A DNA stretch of 64,000 nucleotides from Cacajao melanocephalus (GCA_963573385.1 CAUYLG010061854.1:62001-126000), one strand, 5' to 3'. Shown: positions 46,013 to 58,710, counted from the first letter of the stretch. Notes: generated by a model from the sequence alone, not told the origin. Program-made: numbers and translations.

Positions 46013-46059
46013 CATTTTAAAGAAGACACAAATAAATGAAAAGGAATTTCCTCTTTTCT

Positions 46060-47560
46060 GAGTGGTGCCTATTGGTACCCTGTATTTTGATTAACCCAAA
46101 TCTTCAAATGTATACTTAGCCTGTTTAGCTCTGACTAGATTAATCTACACATATTGATGCAATAACTTTATAATAAAAAAGGAATTTTTAAAAACCTATA
46201 GATTGAATGAAGCAGGTTAAGTGGGCAGGCTTGATGTGGAATAGAGAGCCTGACGAGGAACAGTGAAGAAAAGTGATAAAGAAGGGACTGGGCAATAAAG
46301 AATCTGGAAAATATATGGACTCTTAGAAAGATGAAGAATTAATAAAATTTAGGGAGTGCAAACCAATGAAATGCCCTCAGGAAATTAAGATTTTTGAGGG
46401 TACTGTGGACCAAGGATTCAACGATAAGAGCAGCTAATTCTAGGTGTCATGAGTAGATTATGATATTTACCATTTGCTTGAACTGGGAGATATCCCTGTA
46501 GCTAATTCAGACAGGGTCCTAAAGGGAAGAAAGAGCGAAGACAGATATTATCCAACAAAGTAAAATCCAAGTTCAAGAAAAACTAATCAACTTTACATAG
46601 AAACATTAACTCCAATTATATGGTCAATCATAAATTTGGCTGCTTCTCTGTAGTTTATGTGCAAGAATCTATATTGAATTAATAATAATTTATATACATT
46701 CTAAAAATAGTTGAAATGGTGCTGGTTCCTGGAAGCCACTGAAAATGAGAATTTGGGTCCTGTTCCTCAGACCCAAAGAGCCCAAGTATTCTCTGTCCCT
46801 TGAATGATGTCTCCAGAAGAGACTGGTGGTAGAGGTGCCCATTCTATTACAGAAAAAGGTTTTCAGACATTTGACCTCATTATCTATTATGCCATATTTG
46901 CATTTATTGTTTCTGTTCTCTTAAACTGAGATTGTATTGCTAACCATAGAACTGAGTGTGTGGGAGAGAGAGTATGAAAAGCAGTTCTCCTATTGCTAAG
47001 CCTAGCAAGCAAGGGACATTATAAGAGAGAAAGTAACATGGGAACCACAAATGCAGTCAGAAACATGATTTCTTCTTTTCTCTTACTCCTTTCTGACCCC
47101 TAAATATGGCAAACAAGACTGGTTCTAACTTTTTAACTGCCCTTCTAAAGACTTTGAAGAGCAAAAGAACCATTGGTATACTCAGAACCAGTGAGGATGA
47201 TAGATGCATTACTCAAAAATAGTGTAGCGTATCTGCCAACTATTGCTGCCCCAATCTCAATGCTCCATAAATATATGAATAGTACAAGAAAACTCTACCT
47301 TTCCAGCCATCTCCAGATGAAGATTCAGCAATGGCAACATCTAAAACTGGCATGGGATCACAGTTTGCATAAATTTATTATAAAATCTGTGACCTGATAT
47401 CTGTGTACAGTGGGAATTGATAATGTCTGCTCTTGCAGAAGACTGAGGTAAGTCAGATGATGGTGAAGTAGTAGATCTATGTCCTGAATTCACAAAGCAA
47501 ACCTTAAACCTGTGCTGCTCATCCTCAGCCAACAAATATTTGCTACATGTCAACTGTGTA
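46060..47560. other. No gene
   Basis: No confident repeat. A 74-codon plus frame (47173-47397) and a 92-codon minus frame (47341-47619) show no domain. Confidence 0.3.
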
Positions 47561-47564
47561 CCAG

Positions 47565-48182
47565 TGAAAGGGGAGAATTTCCTTGAACCTTTGTAGGACA
47601 CACAAACGGGGTGGTTCATTTACTCAGCTGCCATGCTCAGTCTCTTACTGGAGGGAGCACATGAGTGGATGGGTAGGAACCAGAGTGAACAAAAGCTGGA
47701 ACTGGCCAGTTGCTCCTCTCTTTTGGGAGCAGGCTCTGTGTGAACCCTGTGGGAGCATCCAAGTGGGTTACAATGCTCTTTTAGCTCTGCTGTCCAGGAG
47801 GGGGTGTCTGTGACCCCCAGCTCTCCAGGAAATGTGTGTTACAATGAGTGCTCTTGTAGCATTTGCTGTCCGTTGACATGTAAGTGTTAACCGGCTCAGT
47901 GGAAGGTCAGGGCAACAGCCTTTTATATCCTGCCCTTTGCTACCCAAGTTCTTGTTCAGCATCCAGGAAGAATTAGCTCATAAAAATAAATTGAAGGGTG
48001 GTGAATGTGGAGGACTTTATTGAGCAATAAGAATGGCTGTCAGTGGGAAGGGGAGCTAGAAAGGGGGTGAAGTGGGAAGATAATTTTCCCCTGGAGTCCA
48101 GCCCTCCCCGGCTGAGCTCCTCTCTGACCATCCCTGGTAGAACTCCTCTCTGACTGTAGTCTCTGATGTCTCGCTGCTTCTC

Positions 48183-48230
<48 letters not shown>

Positions 48231-48413
48231 AGTCTGGGGTTTGGGGTTCTTATGGGCACAGGATAAGGAGCACAGTAAGCCAAAAGGCAACATTCGGGCA
48301 AAAAAACAGGGATGGTTTGCACTTTGGGCCACAGGTCCAGACTTGAGGGTAGAGTCCTCACCAGGAACCCCACCCTCTTCCACCTAGTATTTCCCTGACT
48401 CCAGTCTGTATCA
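47565..48413 (-). mobile_element. Solo ERV1-like LTR, 849 bp
   Basis: Bounded by TG (47565) and CA (48413), with a perfect 4-bp flank CCAG at 47561-47564 and 48414-48417. In reverse complement a U3 (right side) with a TG/CA microsatellite leads to an AATAAAG signal (plus strand 'ggactttattgagcaataag', about 48012) and a long U5. Several overlapping frames of 60-136 codons lie within it and encode CA-repeat His-Thr runs, so they are not genes. No proviral interior remains. Confidence 0.75.
48184..48229. repeat. (TG)23 microsatellite inside the LTR
   Basis: 23 uninterrupted TG units, the longest pure dinucleotide run in the window. Confidence 0.98.
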
Positions 48414-48417
48414 CCAG

Positions 48418-49684
48418 TTGCAATACTAGGCATGTGAAAGACTTAGATGTGAATGAGACAAGATTCTTGAATTGTTACAAGAATGAGAAAAGCATATATG
48501 TCAAAAATATTAACATTCTATAAATACTAAGCACCCATTAAACATAACACAGAATTTATAACCTCTAAATAAGTATAATGCTATGTTATTATTACTAGTA
48601 ATTTTTATTACTGCCATAATATTATTTATTGTTAATAGTGACATTTATGACAATACTCTAATTTCTGAGCTAATATTCAGACTCATACTTCCTCTTATCA
48701 GTTTTAAAAAATCAAACCACAGAAAACTAATTAGTAACAACCCATAAGATACAATTCAATCTTTTCAGAGTACTACTTACTCTAGGCCTTGAAGCCATAT
48801 CTAAAGAGACTAGCTCTTTTAAAAAAATTGAATAAGTGATATTTTGCTGCAGATCCTTGGATTAAATCCAATCTTTTCGTTGTTATTTCAATAATGTGTA
48901 TTGTGCTAGATCTTGAAAATGCATTTAATCTCTTGGCTATTGTTTGGTTGCTTTTTAAAACTGCTACTGGCATGAGTTTGCTTTGGCAAAGCTAAGTGTG
49001 AGGGCACTGAGTTAAGATTCATGGTGAAAGGAGAAGCAGTGTGGATAGGGTGTTGGAATTATGTTCAAATTTGGTTAGAGATTGGGCCTAAAAGTAGGTG
49101 TAAAAATTCAGCCTGAATGTAGATGTGCAAGTGAGGAGGAAGTGTGACAGAGAGCTGCTAAGACCAGTGAGAAATGTGCAGCTCCATCTCCCCAATGCCA
49201 CAGTCAGTCCCAGAAAATAGAAACATTCAACCAACTGATAACCATACTTCTGAAATTGTTTTCACTGATGCTCCTGATCACGACTTCCCCCACAGACCTG
49301 AGTGTTGTGCCAACTCTAAAGCTAAGCACAATCTCTGCCTTTCTAGCTGAATTAAAGAGATAGAGACCAATCTCCATGGGTAGAATGTGGGCTGGATGGG
49401 GACAGAGGAGGAGAAAAGACAAACAGCTGTTCCTCATTACGTGATGAAGTGCTACAGTCACTTGTAGAACAGACCAAGGTATTTTTGAGTATCCCTCTAG
49501 GTCCACCCAAATTATTTACAAGCCTCGATCATTCCTGCCTTCATTTAGTGAAGAAAAAAAGATAGTTCTCATTTTTTGTTATACTTTATACCATAGCCAG
49601 AGCAAGAAAAGCTGGAAGTCTATATGCCTACAAGAGATGGAGGGCCTTCTAATAAGCTACCTATTTCCCCTCTCCTCAACACAT

Positions 49685-49720
<36 letters not shown>

Positions 49721-50943
49721 TGACATACATAAACACCTATTTTGGCCTTAGTGGAGGAGAAGGCACAGGATCTTCCCTCTCCCCTGGCTGCTGGTTCATG
49801 ACCGAAAACCCAGAGAAGGCCCTCCTTTACTCCAGCTGCCCAAGCTCTGCTCCTCCTGCCTCTTGTCACACACTTACATCTCACCTATGTCTTCCTCATT
49901 TGTAATTCATCTTGAATATGCATCAGAGGCAATCTGACCTTGCTTGATATTTACATTAACTCCGGGTTTCTGTTAGATGTCCTGAATTTCCTATGACTTC
50001 ATCTCTATCTTTACTACCGAGCAATAATCGCCTCTCTGCAAAACACAAGCACACACACATACTGACACACACAGCAAAATGCTAACACACACACACACAC
50101 ACACATACACACACACTATCACCAAGAAAAGTCTCTAATTTTCAGCCCCTGGGCTTGGTTTTATGTCATTAATGTATTCTTTGCCATCTTGATCTAAATG
50201 TGACCTATTTGAAATGCTGCCCAATTTTATAGCTTCGTTGAGTCGCATTTGAAAGCTCATTACAGGGTCTAAAATGATTTGTATCACCTCCTACTTTGAA
50301 ATATAAGCATTTTAAAAATAAAATCTCACTATAAATAGAACTGTTCTGAAATTACATGTGACACATAATTAAGTGATACACATTTAAGCACTCAGCTGTT
50401 TCATAATTCTCCAGGACCTGCTGCTGCTGCACTGAAATTCAGAAAATACACTGCCCTTATTCTGGGCGCCCTCAAACCAACGAGAGAGGTAGGCACAGAT
50501 ATAGTCCAGCAGGATGCCTTGTGAATAAGCAATATTTGGAAGCAGAGGGCCCCATATCTAACGGGTTTTATTTCTTCAACTCAGAAGCACCAAGACATCA
50601 ATGCCTAGAATCTTGACTGAGCAGTTGTTCCTCTGATGAACAGAAGCCGACCTTTCCTCCTGCTGGGAGAGTAGCCTGTGCACTTTCTGATAAGTATCAG
50701 AAAAATTTATAGTTTGTATGATAAATGGAGCTTCTCCCTGGGTAGTAAATCTATTGACTGGCACATGGGTTTTTCTGTCCTTGGCAAGCTTGAAGTCCAG
50801 AGACTACAGAAGAGCAAGTACTGGAAGGAAAATATGTACAAGTCTCACCTACCTGCCACAGAACCTGCAGCTCCCCTTGCCTCTGCAGAGTGCCAGCCAC
50901 AGTTACCTTAGAAGGTGGCTAGTGTGATACCATCAATATTTAA
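48418..50943. other. No gene; AC microsatellites
   Basis: (AC)n at 49687-49717 and 50084-50117, with a looser CA-rich stretch at 50040-50075. The 100-codon minus frame at 49204-49506 and other frames show no domain. 50380-50930 is GC-richer and possibly single-copy. Confidence 0.35.
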
Positions 50944-50966
50944 AGGGGAAAGGGGGCATAGCAGGA

Positions 50967-50989
50967 GGGGGTGTCAGGGGAGGGGAGGG
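50967..50989 (+). other. G-quadruplex motif
   Basis: Four G runs of 5, 4, 4 and 3 with loops of 5, 1 and 1 nt satisfy the G3+N1-7 pattern. Two more G runs (50945-50948, 50952-50956) lie just upstream. Confidence 0.7.
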
Positions 50990-51099
50990 ATGAGAAGTAA
51001 TCTTTTCAGAAAGAGGCCAGAGAGTATCTCCTTTCCTTCTCTAATGACTAATTGCTCTGAGCTGTGGGACTGAATGGCAATGCCTAAAGCAAGCCTTCA

Positions 51100-51300
51100 A
51101 GTAAGAACAGGAGTAGAAAAAGGAAGCGGGAAAGAATAGAATGAGGAATAAAGGAAAAGGATGGAAAAGAGAAGAGAATGAGATGAAGAAAGAGGGAAAG
51201 AGAGGAGATGGGTATATGGCAAAAAAAATAAAATAAAATAAAGAGAATTAAGCAAGGGAACAAATTAAAAAAAAAAGATGATAAAATGCAAATAGAAAAG
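51100..51300 (+). repeat. Purine-rich (GA/A-rich) tract
   Basis: About 200 bp almost free of pyrimidines on the plus strand, made of irregular GA, GGAA and AAAAT units ((AAAAT)n at 51221-51242). The hydrophobic 123-codon minus frame over it (51084-51455) simply translates the T/C-rich complement. A second A/G-rich stretch lies at 51755-51950. Confidence 0.85.
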
Positions 51301-51950
51301 CAGAACAGAAAAAAAGATTCATCTAACCCAAGCATAATCAAGTACTTGTTTAATATAGTCTTGGTGGAAGATTTTTTTACTTTCCTAGTCAGAGGGGAAA
51401 ACAGATATGAAGGATCATTTACCTCTGTAAATAGTGCTGAATGATACAGCATCATGGGAAGTTTCTCTATCTGGTTTGGTCAAGAGACAGTTATAGAAGC
51501 ATATTATTTTAGTACTGAAATGAAATTTAGAGGTCATTTAATTCAATCTCTTATTTAATATAAGCTTTTTCCACAACTTTTCTGATAATTAAATCTCCCT
51601 CTTTTTCTTGCACATCTCTTAAAGCAAGGGTGTCCCTCCCAGAAAAATTGTTTGTGTCCATTTCAGGTAATGCTCAGATTTCAGAAAGTACTTCCTTCTT
51701 CTGAGTGGAAAACTGTATCCTTAGAGCATCCTTCTAATGGTACTCTTCTTTCTTCTGCAGAGACAAAGAAGAAAATAGAAAAGAAACAAATAGAAAGGAA
51801 GGGAAAGAAGGACATTATCGTGGAACATCACATGATAACTGGAAAGAATGTAAAAGAAAAAAATAAATATTTAAAAGGAATGTAAAAGTTGTGACTCTGA
51901 AAAAAAGAAAATTGAATAAGAAAGAATATAAGAAGATAGCCAACATAAAA

Positions 51951-54114
51951 TAGCGAGATAGTGAATGAAACAGGGAAGAATGTTTCATCATCTAATTATT
52001 GTCATCTAATTAATCTTATTCTAATATTTCTCTGATTACTTTTTTTCTTTTATGTCTTCTCCAAACTGGAACTTTGTTGTTCTGGGGAATAATGGCAGCA
52101 GCTTAATTGTATTTTTTGTGTTATAATTTTGAAAGTGTTATTTTTCTCTTATTTTCCAAATGTAGTCATGATTTCCACAGTCCAGCTTTTGATTTAAAAA
52201 TGATGAAGTTAAATTTGTGATTCTTCTGTCTAACATGGTCATTACACGGTTGGAGATACAGTAATTGCTTTTTTTGTTTTTCAAGTGTTAATGATTTCTG
52301 TACTATAAATAAACTGGATGTTCCCTAGTTGTTCATAAACAACTTCCATCTGGGGTTCAAAATTATAATGGTTTTGGCTTGGTTCATATTTATGAATTGC
52401 CAGCATCTGAAATCAATTAAAAAGAGAGATTTTATCTACCGTTGACTTGTTCCTAGCCACAGGTTTCTGAATTTTCAAATTATTTCAAAATACTCTGCTC
52501 ATTTGTATCTCCTTATAGCAAATATAACTTTATAGAATCAATATTAATTTCTAATTTATTCTCTAAGCAAAATAGGAAGCCATAAGTACATATTATTTAC
52601 TGTGGAGAAAATATCTTCACATAACTTACATTAGGTTAGAAAAAACTATAAAGACATTTAAAAAACAGTAAAGACAACGGCTACATTAAAGAGATAATAT
52701 CCCACTTGTTGGATTTTTTTAAAGTCCAGTTTTCCTATCTATTTATCAGAAATCTTTCCTCTAAGGAAACATTTGAGGAATCACTACTGTCAATAAAAAA
52801 GAATTTTCTCAAAATTATGTTATTCAAAATACATGCTTTGTTATGAAAACCATCCAAGTTTTATATAAAATCCTCTCTAATTAGCTTTAATAGATTCTGT
52901 GACATAAAAATTTACACAGAAAGCTTCTTGTTATTATATCATTTGGATGTTGCCTTGAAATTAGAAAATACCCCTGTAGTCTTTTACACTTAAAATTTTT
53001 TCAGTGTTAGTTTTTAATTGTATAATTCCTCAGGTAAAATAGCAGCATGTTGAGAATTTTAAAAATACCATTTTCTTCTCCAATGTAAGAACAGATCTGA
53101 AATCTGGGAGGGCAAAAACATTTTTTCACTAAGCCAAGATAAAAAATAATGGGATATTTTTGTATTAAGAGGTATAATTAACTCACATGAATGCTAATGG
53201 CAAATTAATATTGTCATCAGATAAAGAATATTCATACGCTCTGATCATTTTTGAGACATTTCCTAAGATCTTACCCATATTATTTGCTGAAAAATTTCGA
53301 GTTAAAGAATATCTATATAACTCAAAACTACTGTTTTCAATAACAAGATCTGAGATTAAGTAAAAGTCATATTTCCCCACCCAGGGATTCAATCTGTTTT
53401 GTTTCCTTATACATTTATATCTCTGATACCCAGAATTTGAAGGTCTTATTTAAGAAATGGATAATGATTACTGTAGGAGCTAGATTAATCCATATTAACA
53501 TGGATATTCTGGTAAGCTTTTCTTCTTCTCATACATTCTTTTCTCTGATAATAGAGCTGAGTTGAGTTGAGTTGAACAAGAAATTTCTCTCTCTTTCAAT
53601 TTTCTACCTAGGATGTATTCTCCTAACCTCACAAAATACTTTCTGCTGTCTTAGCTTTCTAGCCTTTATCTACTTACTATGTGACCCTTCCAGCCACTGA
53701 CCTTTCTGGCTTCTCTTGTCTTCAGCTGAGAACTTGCTGGGATTATTCAATAGTCTGGTATCTTAAAAAACTTTCACAGATGGGTGAATGAGCTGGGAAA
53801 GAAGAGATAAAGGATAACTAAATTTTTCTTATAAAAAGATTAGGTTAATCTATACTCATAGTGACGTCATTCTTACAAAAAACCATAGAATATGTATTTT
53901 TTATTAAAACGTGATAGTGATTATTTCCTTAAAACAGAATAGTAACTATTTAAAAAGAAAATCAGTTACGGTAATACTAGAAATAACTTCTTTTTCCAAT
54001 GAGAAATAACCTAACAAAGAAAAAAACAACTATTATTTTTAAAAAATAAATGTGTCCTAGAGTTGATATCATCTATGTAGGAAGTAGCAGGTGATAGACT
54101 GCAAAGCATTTAGG
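51951..54114. other. Repeat-poor AT-rich stretch
   Basis: I recognise no repeat and no gene over about 2.1 kb. A GAGTT-type short repeat occurs at 53560-53578. Confidence 0.4.
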
Positions 54115-54420
54115 AAAGGAAATTATTTAAGTCAGCTTATATACTAGGTACTTTTCTAGGAGTAGGTGAAATAATACTGAATAAGACACAGTCCTGGCCA
54201 CTTAGTTGATTTGTATCAGTAGAAAAGATGAGACACTATCCAAATATAAATAAGATACTAAGCATAATACAATCAATGGGTAGTAAATAAAAAGGGTTGC
54301 ACTGCTTTGGGCACATTGTACCCATCAAATAAAATGTATATTTCTAAAGTCATTGGAGCCAGAATTTGGAGAAAGGGTTAATCAGAGAAGGCAGTGTGTA
54401 TTACTGTTATCTCTAGCATT
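54115..54420 (-). mobile_element. L2 LINE 3'-end fragment, antisense
   Basis: 'agcttatatactaggtactt', 'ttctaggagtaggtgaaata' and 'aataagacacagtcctggcc' match the antisense L2 end. The remainder is diverged. Confidence 0.6.
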
Positions 54421-54839
54421 CCCTCACGTTGCTTTGTGGACCTCGAAAACCTGGCGCTGTTTCTGTGTTCTTCAGCCTTTGAGAAAGCCTGTCTGGTAAA
54501 CAAACAGGAGCTTTATATTACCTAGAAAAAAATGGGACGGACAACAGCAATACAATGGCTTTAGGCTTTATGTAATTCCTGAGTTTAGAAAATATCAGAA
54601 TAAAATTGATTTTCTTAAGCCATCAGCAGCAATAAAGCAGCTCCAGCTACTATATGGAGGTCTTGTGTCAACCTTGAGATATTGCCAAACCCTGTGCTGC
54701 CCGCTCAGGTCTGATTTTATAAAAAGGTACACAACTCTCCGTTAGATTTGAGAGATTTTAGAAAGTCTTGAACCAAGAAGCCGTCCACCGGGATACGAGA
54801 AAGACATGCTTGTGTTTTTTTTTTTAAAGATCATTCTTT

Positions 54840-55210
54840 GATTCATTTAGGCATTAGTTCCACAATACTTCTTGATATGCTGTTGTGAGCCAGGCACTGT
54901 ACGTGACACTGGGAATAAAAATACTCAGGGGACAGAATGAAGTGGAGAAATGAAAAGATTTGATAGAGATAATGATTAAGCTGAGACTTAAAATGTGCTT
55001 GGGAAAGACAACATATGTATTCTGACAATACTTTAGTAGGAGTCAAGCTAGCAAATGGTTGTGTCTACTGGCTGGAGATTCTAGGGCAGCTGGGCCACAT
55101 TTGGAATTTGGACCTGGAGGATGGAGGCAATAGACACCAAAATAGGGGCAAAAGCTTTGAAACAGAAAATGTGGGTGCTGCTAACTTGTTTGGCAATAGC
55201 ATTTTTGAAT
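54840..55210 (-). mobile_element. L2 LINE fragment, antisense
   Basis: 'gtgagccaggcactgtacgt', 'gacactgggaataaaaatac' and 'ttaagctgagacttaaaatg' lie in the order expected of antisense L2. Chance frames of 65-67 codons overlap it. Confidence 0.6.
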
Positions 55211-55232
55211 GATAGCCATTTTTAGTAGTCAG

Positions 55233-55578
55233 TTATCTTAGTCTGTTCAGGCTGTTATAACAAAATATCATATACTTGGTAGCTTATAAACAATAGAAAT
55301 GTATTTCTCACAGTTCTGAATCTCAGAAGTTCCAGATCAAGATGCTGGTAGATTCATCTTCTGGTGAGGGCCTGTTTCCTGGTTTATAAACAGTGCCTTC
55401 TCACCATGTCCACACATGATGAAAAGGGCAACAGTCTCTCCAGGGCTTCTTTTATAAGAGCATTATCCCATCCATAAGGGCTCTGATTTCATGACCTAAT
55501 CACTTCCTATTTTCTAATGCTAACCTTTATGGTTAGAACTTCAACATATGAATTTATGGGAGACATTCAGAGTATAGA
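55233..55578 (-). mobile_element. MaLR LTR (MST/MLT1A-like), antisense, solo
   Basis: 'tagtctgttcaggctgttat', 'cttataaacaatagaaatgt', 'tctcacagttctgaatctca', 'ctggtgagggcctgtttcct', 'atgacctaatcacttcctat' and 'acttcaacatatgaatttat' give a near-complete LTR of about 345 bp. Confidence 0.88.
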
Positions 55579-58559
55579 AGAGATGTTTAGGAAATTAAAA
55601 CATCATCTTTTTCCAAGCAAAATCCTGCTCTATCAGATGAGCTGGCCTTTTACCATTCACTTCTGGCTACTGTTGCTTGATCACAAATAACCCTCACATG
55701 AACAGAGCTCCAGCCCACTATTTCAGTTGAAATAGAAAATGTCCTTCTCTGATGCTGGGTGCATCTCCATCATTCTGGATCCTGTCCCAGGAAATAGCAC
55801 CTGATGAAGGTTTTGTCCCATGCTGCTCATCGGTTAGCCAGTGGGTACACATGAGGAAGAAGGCTCTCTGGGTGCATCAAGTGCCATGTGGTAGGTGTCC
55901 CTGAAGTTTTATCTCTTTATTCCAACCACAGTGAGCAAGCAGTAGGGTTTCATACCGCAAAGAAGCAGGTTATTTTTCAAAAACAACAAGAGGAACATCA
56001 AGTCGGAATCTGGTTAGAAAGCCCGTTTCTAAACATAAGTGATATAAAAGCTATAGCTGAAGATTTACAGTTCTGTGGAAATGTCTATGCCATATCGCTA
56101 TTATAAATGAATAGGATAGGCAACAAAGTAATATGTAAGCAATATTTTGGAGGGAAATGTATACATAATTTGAATGTGTAAATATATGTGATACTGGAAG
56201 GGCTCTTATCAAAATGTTTAAAGTGATCGTCTTTTGACAATAGGAGTAATGGTGTTTTTCCTCTATGATTTTCTGTGTTTTCAAGTTGTTTTTGTTGTTG
56301 CATTGAGGATTTAATACCAAAATGCTACATACATTTATAATTTGATAAAATTAAAAAATGCAAGGTTGGAATTATGCATTAGAGAAGCATATGTCTCCAT
56401 TTTGGTGTGGAAACTGGACCTCTGACACTTTTAGAGTTGTAATTTCATTTATAATTTTTTTATTGTTAAAAAATTAAAAAGTATGTAAACAACGTGCTTG
56501 GCTTGACTGTGAGGTGGAGTTTCTCTGAAATTTATTTTAGGCAAAATGAAGTTAAAGCCTGTCCAGTAAGTAGAGTGTCCTTTGCTAATAGGTATTGTAA
56601 TAAGACAAAAATATGATTATGTATCACTTTCTGAATTTCTCTTTCTCAAATATACCGTCAAGCACATTTTGTAGACCTCCCTGGCTTTTCCTATTTCAGA
56701 ACACCAGATGGACATGGAAGCACACAGTGTGCTACAATACATTTACTCCTACTCAAGATTTGTGCTGACAGATTCTACTCCACAATTTCCCTTAAACTGT
56801 GTTATAGCCAATGCCATTATGGAATTAACTCCCTACCAGCAAATATAATGGTTGGTAACTTTTATTACAATGAAAGTTAAGCTACTGACATTGAATCGGG
56901 ATTCTCAGGATGCTAGTTTTGATTAACTTGTACTCTTCTTGTATTTTCTACTATTAAAAGCATAACAATATTGTCACTACTTTGCAAAACTTCAGCTCTA
57001 CATGAAAATTAGACAGGTTGGTAGAATTCTGCTGCATATGCACCTGTTGAAACTTACTGGTGAATGCCGTTGGTGTAAATGCTCACACTGCACCATAGAT
57101 TTCATCCAAAGTTGTATTTTTCTGCAGCTCTCTTGTTAAAATTCTATTCTCCTTGTATAGCACCTTTTCTTATATTTTAAGTACAAAATTGTAAATGAAA
57201 GAGTAAGAAATTACTTTATATTTAATTCATTTGCAAAGGATGCATTGTTCTTTGAAGCTAGGTTTGAAAAGAATCCAGTATTTACCTTCTTTTCCCAGGG
57301 AAGTGTATAATTCTAACTTCAATGTTAAATTCTCATCTATGGTTAGTATAAAATACTTTTAGCATCTTTCCCTTAAATATTAAAAACAACAAAAGTGATG
57401 ATGATAGTAATCTGAAATGCAAGTAACAATTTAAAGAGTGGAACCATTACTGTGTTCCTATGGTAAATACTGCCTAAGTGATTGCTGATGCTTTTCATGG
57501 TGCATAGTATAAACACTTTTGTGCACTGGAATTATTGTCTAAAAGTTTTCACAAAATGTAAACCAATCCCTGCAAAGCCTTTATTGGCTCAACCCTTGGG
57601 GTACTCTCTTCAGGAAGAGGGTTTTTGTAGCAGCCTCTGGTTGGTGCATTCTCAGAAGCCCTAACCCAGTGATGGAAATGTTAGAAAAATATTAAATCCA
57701 TTTTTCTTTTTTCTGCAAAATACCTCTGGCAACCTGTAGGACACAAAATAGTGCTAAGAGTGTTTCCAGAATTTCCAATTTGCTGATGGAGCTGGTATTT
57801 CCTTAGATGGGAAGCCATCTAAAGAAAGACAGTTGAATTATAGCAGCTCTAGAAACCAATGCATTACACACATGGTCATGGAAGGCCGATGATGGAGCCT
57901 TGTGAATAAAGATTTAAGGACTCTTTTAAGCTGTAACACAAGCAACTTTCTGGTTGCAATCTCAGAAAAACTGTTATGTCAGTAAAATTTAGGGTAGACC
58001 ATTTTTTTGAGACTTTAACCTGAGGTCCTCAGAACCTAGGAAACTCAAGTTACTTCCTAGGTTAAAATTTAACTATTACTTTTTAACCATTAGACTTTTA
58101 AACATGCATTACATCCATCTTGTGAGTCTCAAATCTCTTCTGACCTTGCCACTCTCAAATCTTTGATCAATAAATCATATAATAAATTAATCTGTAATTT
58201 TTAGAACCACTTTCCTTCTTTTAAAGAGTCTATGCAAGTGCTTTCTAGGGATATTTGTTTCATTATTGCAGTCAAAAGGTAAGATTTTAATAAAAAGAAT
58301 TTTAAATAATCAAGAAGTAGAGAACAGACTTATAGAGGAACATTGTGTAATATATGGTGAAAGAAGAATATCTTTCAGAGGGTCTGTCTCAAATAATAAA
58401 TTAAATTATGCTACTAGTTATGGTACTTAATTTATTGTGATATATGTATTATGTATACATATATATTGACAGCACTGCCATGTAATGCTTTGATTTTGCT
58501 ACATATTAAGGTTGAGTCTCTTCTTGTAACATATGAATTTCGGGAGCAGGCAGCAACTC
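55579..58559. other. Repeat-poor stretch, no gene
   Basis: I recognise no repeat over about 3 kb and no domain in the small frames (55888-56106, 56051-56320, 57482-57664). The base composition is AT-rich throughout. Confidence 0.4.
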
Positions 58560-58710
58560 TTGGAGATAATGCAACCCAACTCTTCTACTTTTCAGTTGCA
58601 GAAACTGAGAACTAGAAAGGTTAATGATTTGCCACAGTCACACAATCAGTTAATGACAAAGCCTAGTCTAGAAATCATGAAGCTTGACTCATTGATAGTG
58701 AGCTTGTAGG
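58560..58710 (-). mobile_element. MIR SINE fragment, antisense
   Basis: 'cttttcagttgcagaaactg', 'agaactagaaaggttaatga', 'tttgccacagtcacacaatc', 'aatgacaaagcctagtctag'. Confidence 0.7.

Larger units (their letters stand above)
43318..46051 (-). mobile_element. Old L1 with inverted 5' arm, about 2.7 kb
   Basis: The 3' arm (43318-44932) is antisense: 3' UTR 'caagatctactctcttaaca', then ORF2 'cattcatccatcaatggaca', 'gtcttgccaccattgtcaaa', to 'ttttgacaaggattgtgttt'. The 5' arm (44933-46051) is sense ORF2: 'tttatgaggccagcattacc', 'caagggggatttatccctgg', 'acttaggaataaacttaagc', to 'gacacaaataaatgaaaagg'. The arms meet about 80 bp apart in the consensus. TCTTTTCT on both sides (43310-43317; 46052-46059) may be the target duplication. 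Confidence 0.9.

Noticed and set aside
47790..47812. CTCF-like string in the 849-bp LTR (ccaggagggggtgt)
   Set aside because: It breaks the core consensus at two informative positions, including the invariant C near the end.
47973..48433. Overlapping 125- and 136-codon frames with His-Thr repeats
   Set aside because: Both read through the CA/TG microsatellite in the solo LTR. The His-Thr run is the translated repeat.
50040..50117. CA-rich repeats with spacers as a possible CRISPR-like array
   Set aside because: They are irregular dinucleotide microsatellites with no constant repeat unit or unique spacers, in a primate genome.
51084..51455. 123-codon Phe/Leu/Ser-rich minus frame, possible membrane protein
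   Set aside because: It translates the complement of a purine-rich low-complexity tract, which gives Phe, Leu and Ser codons automatically.
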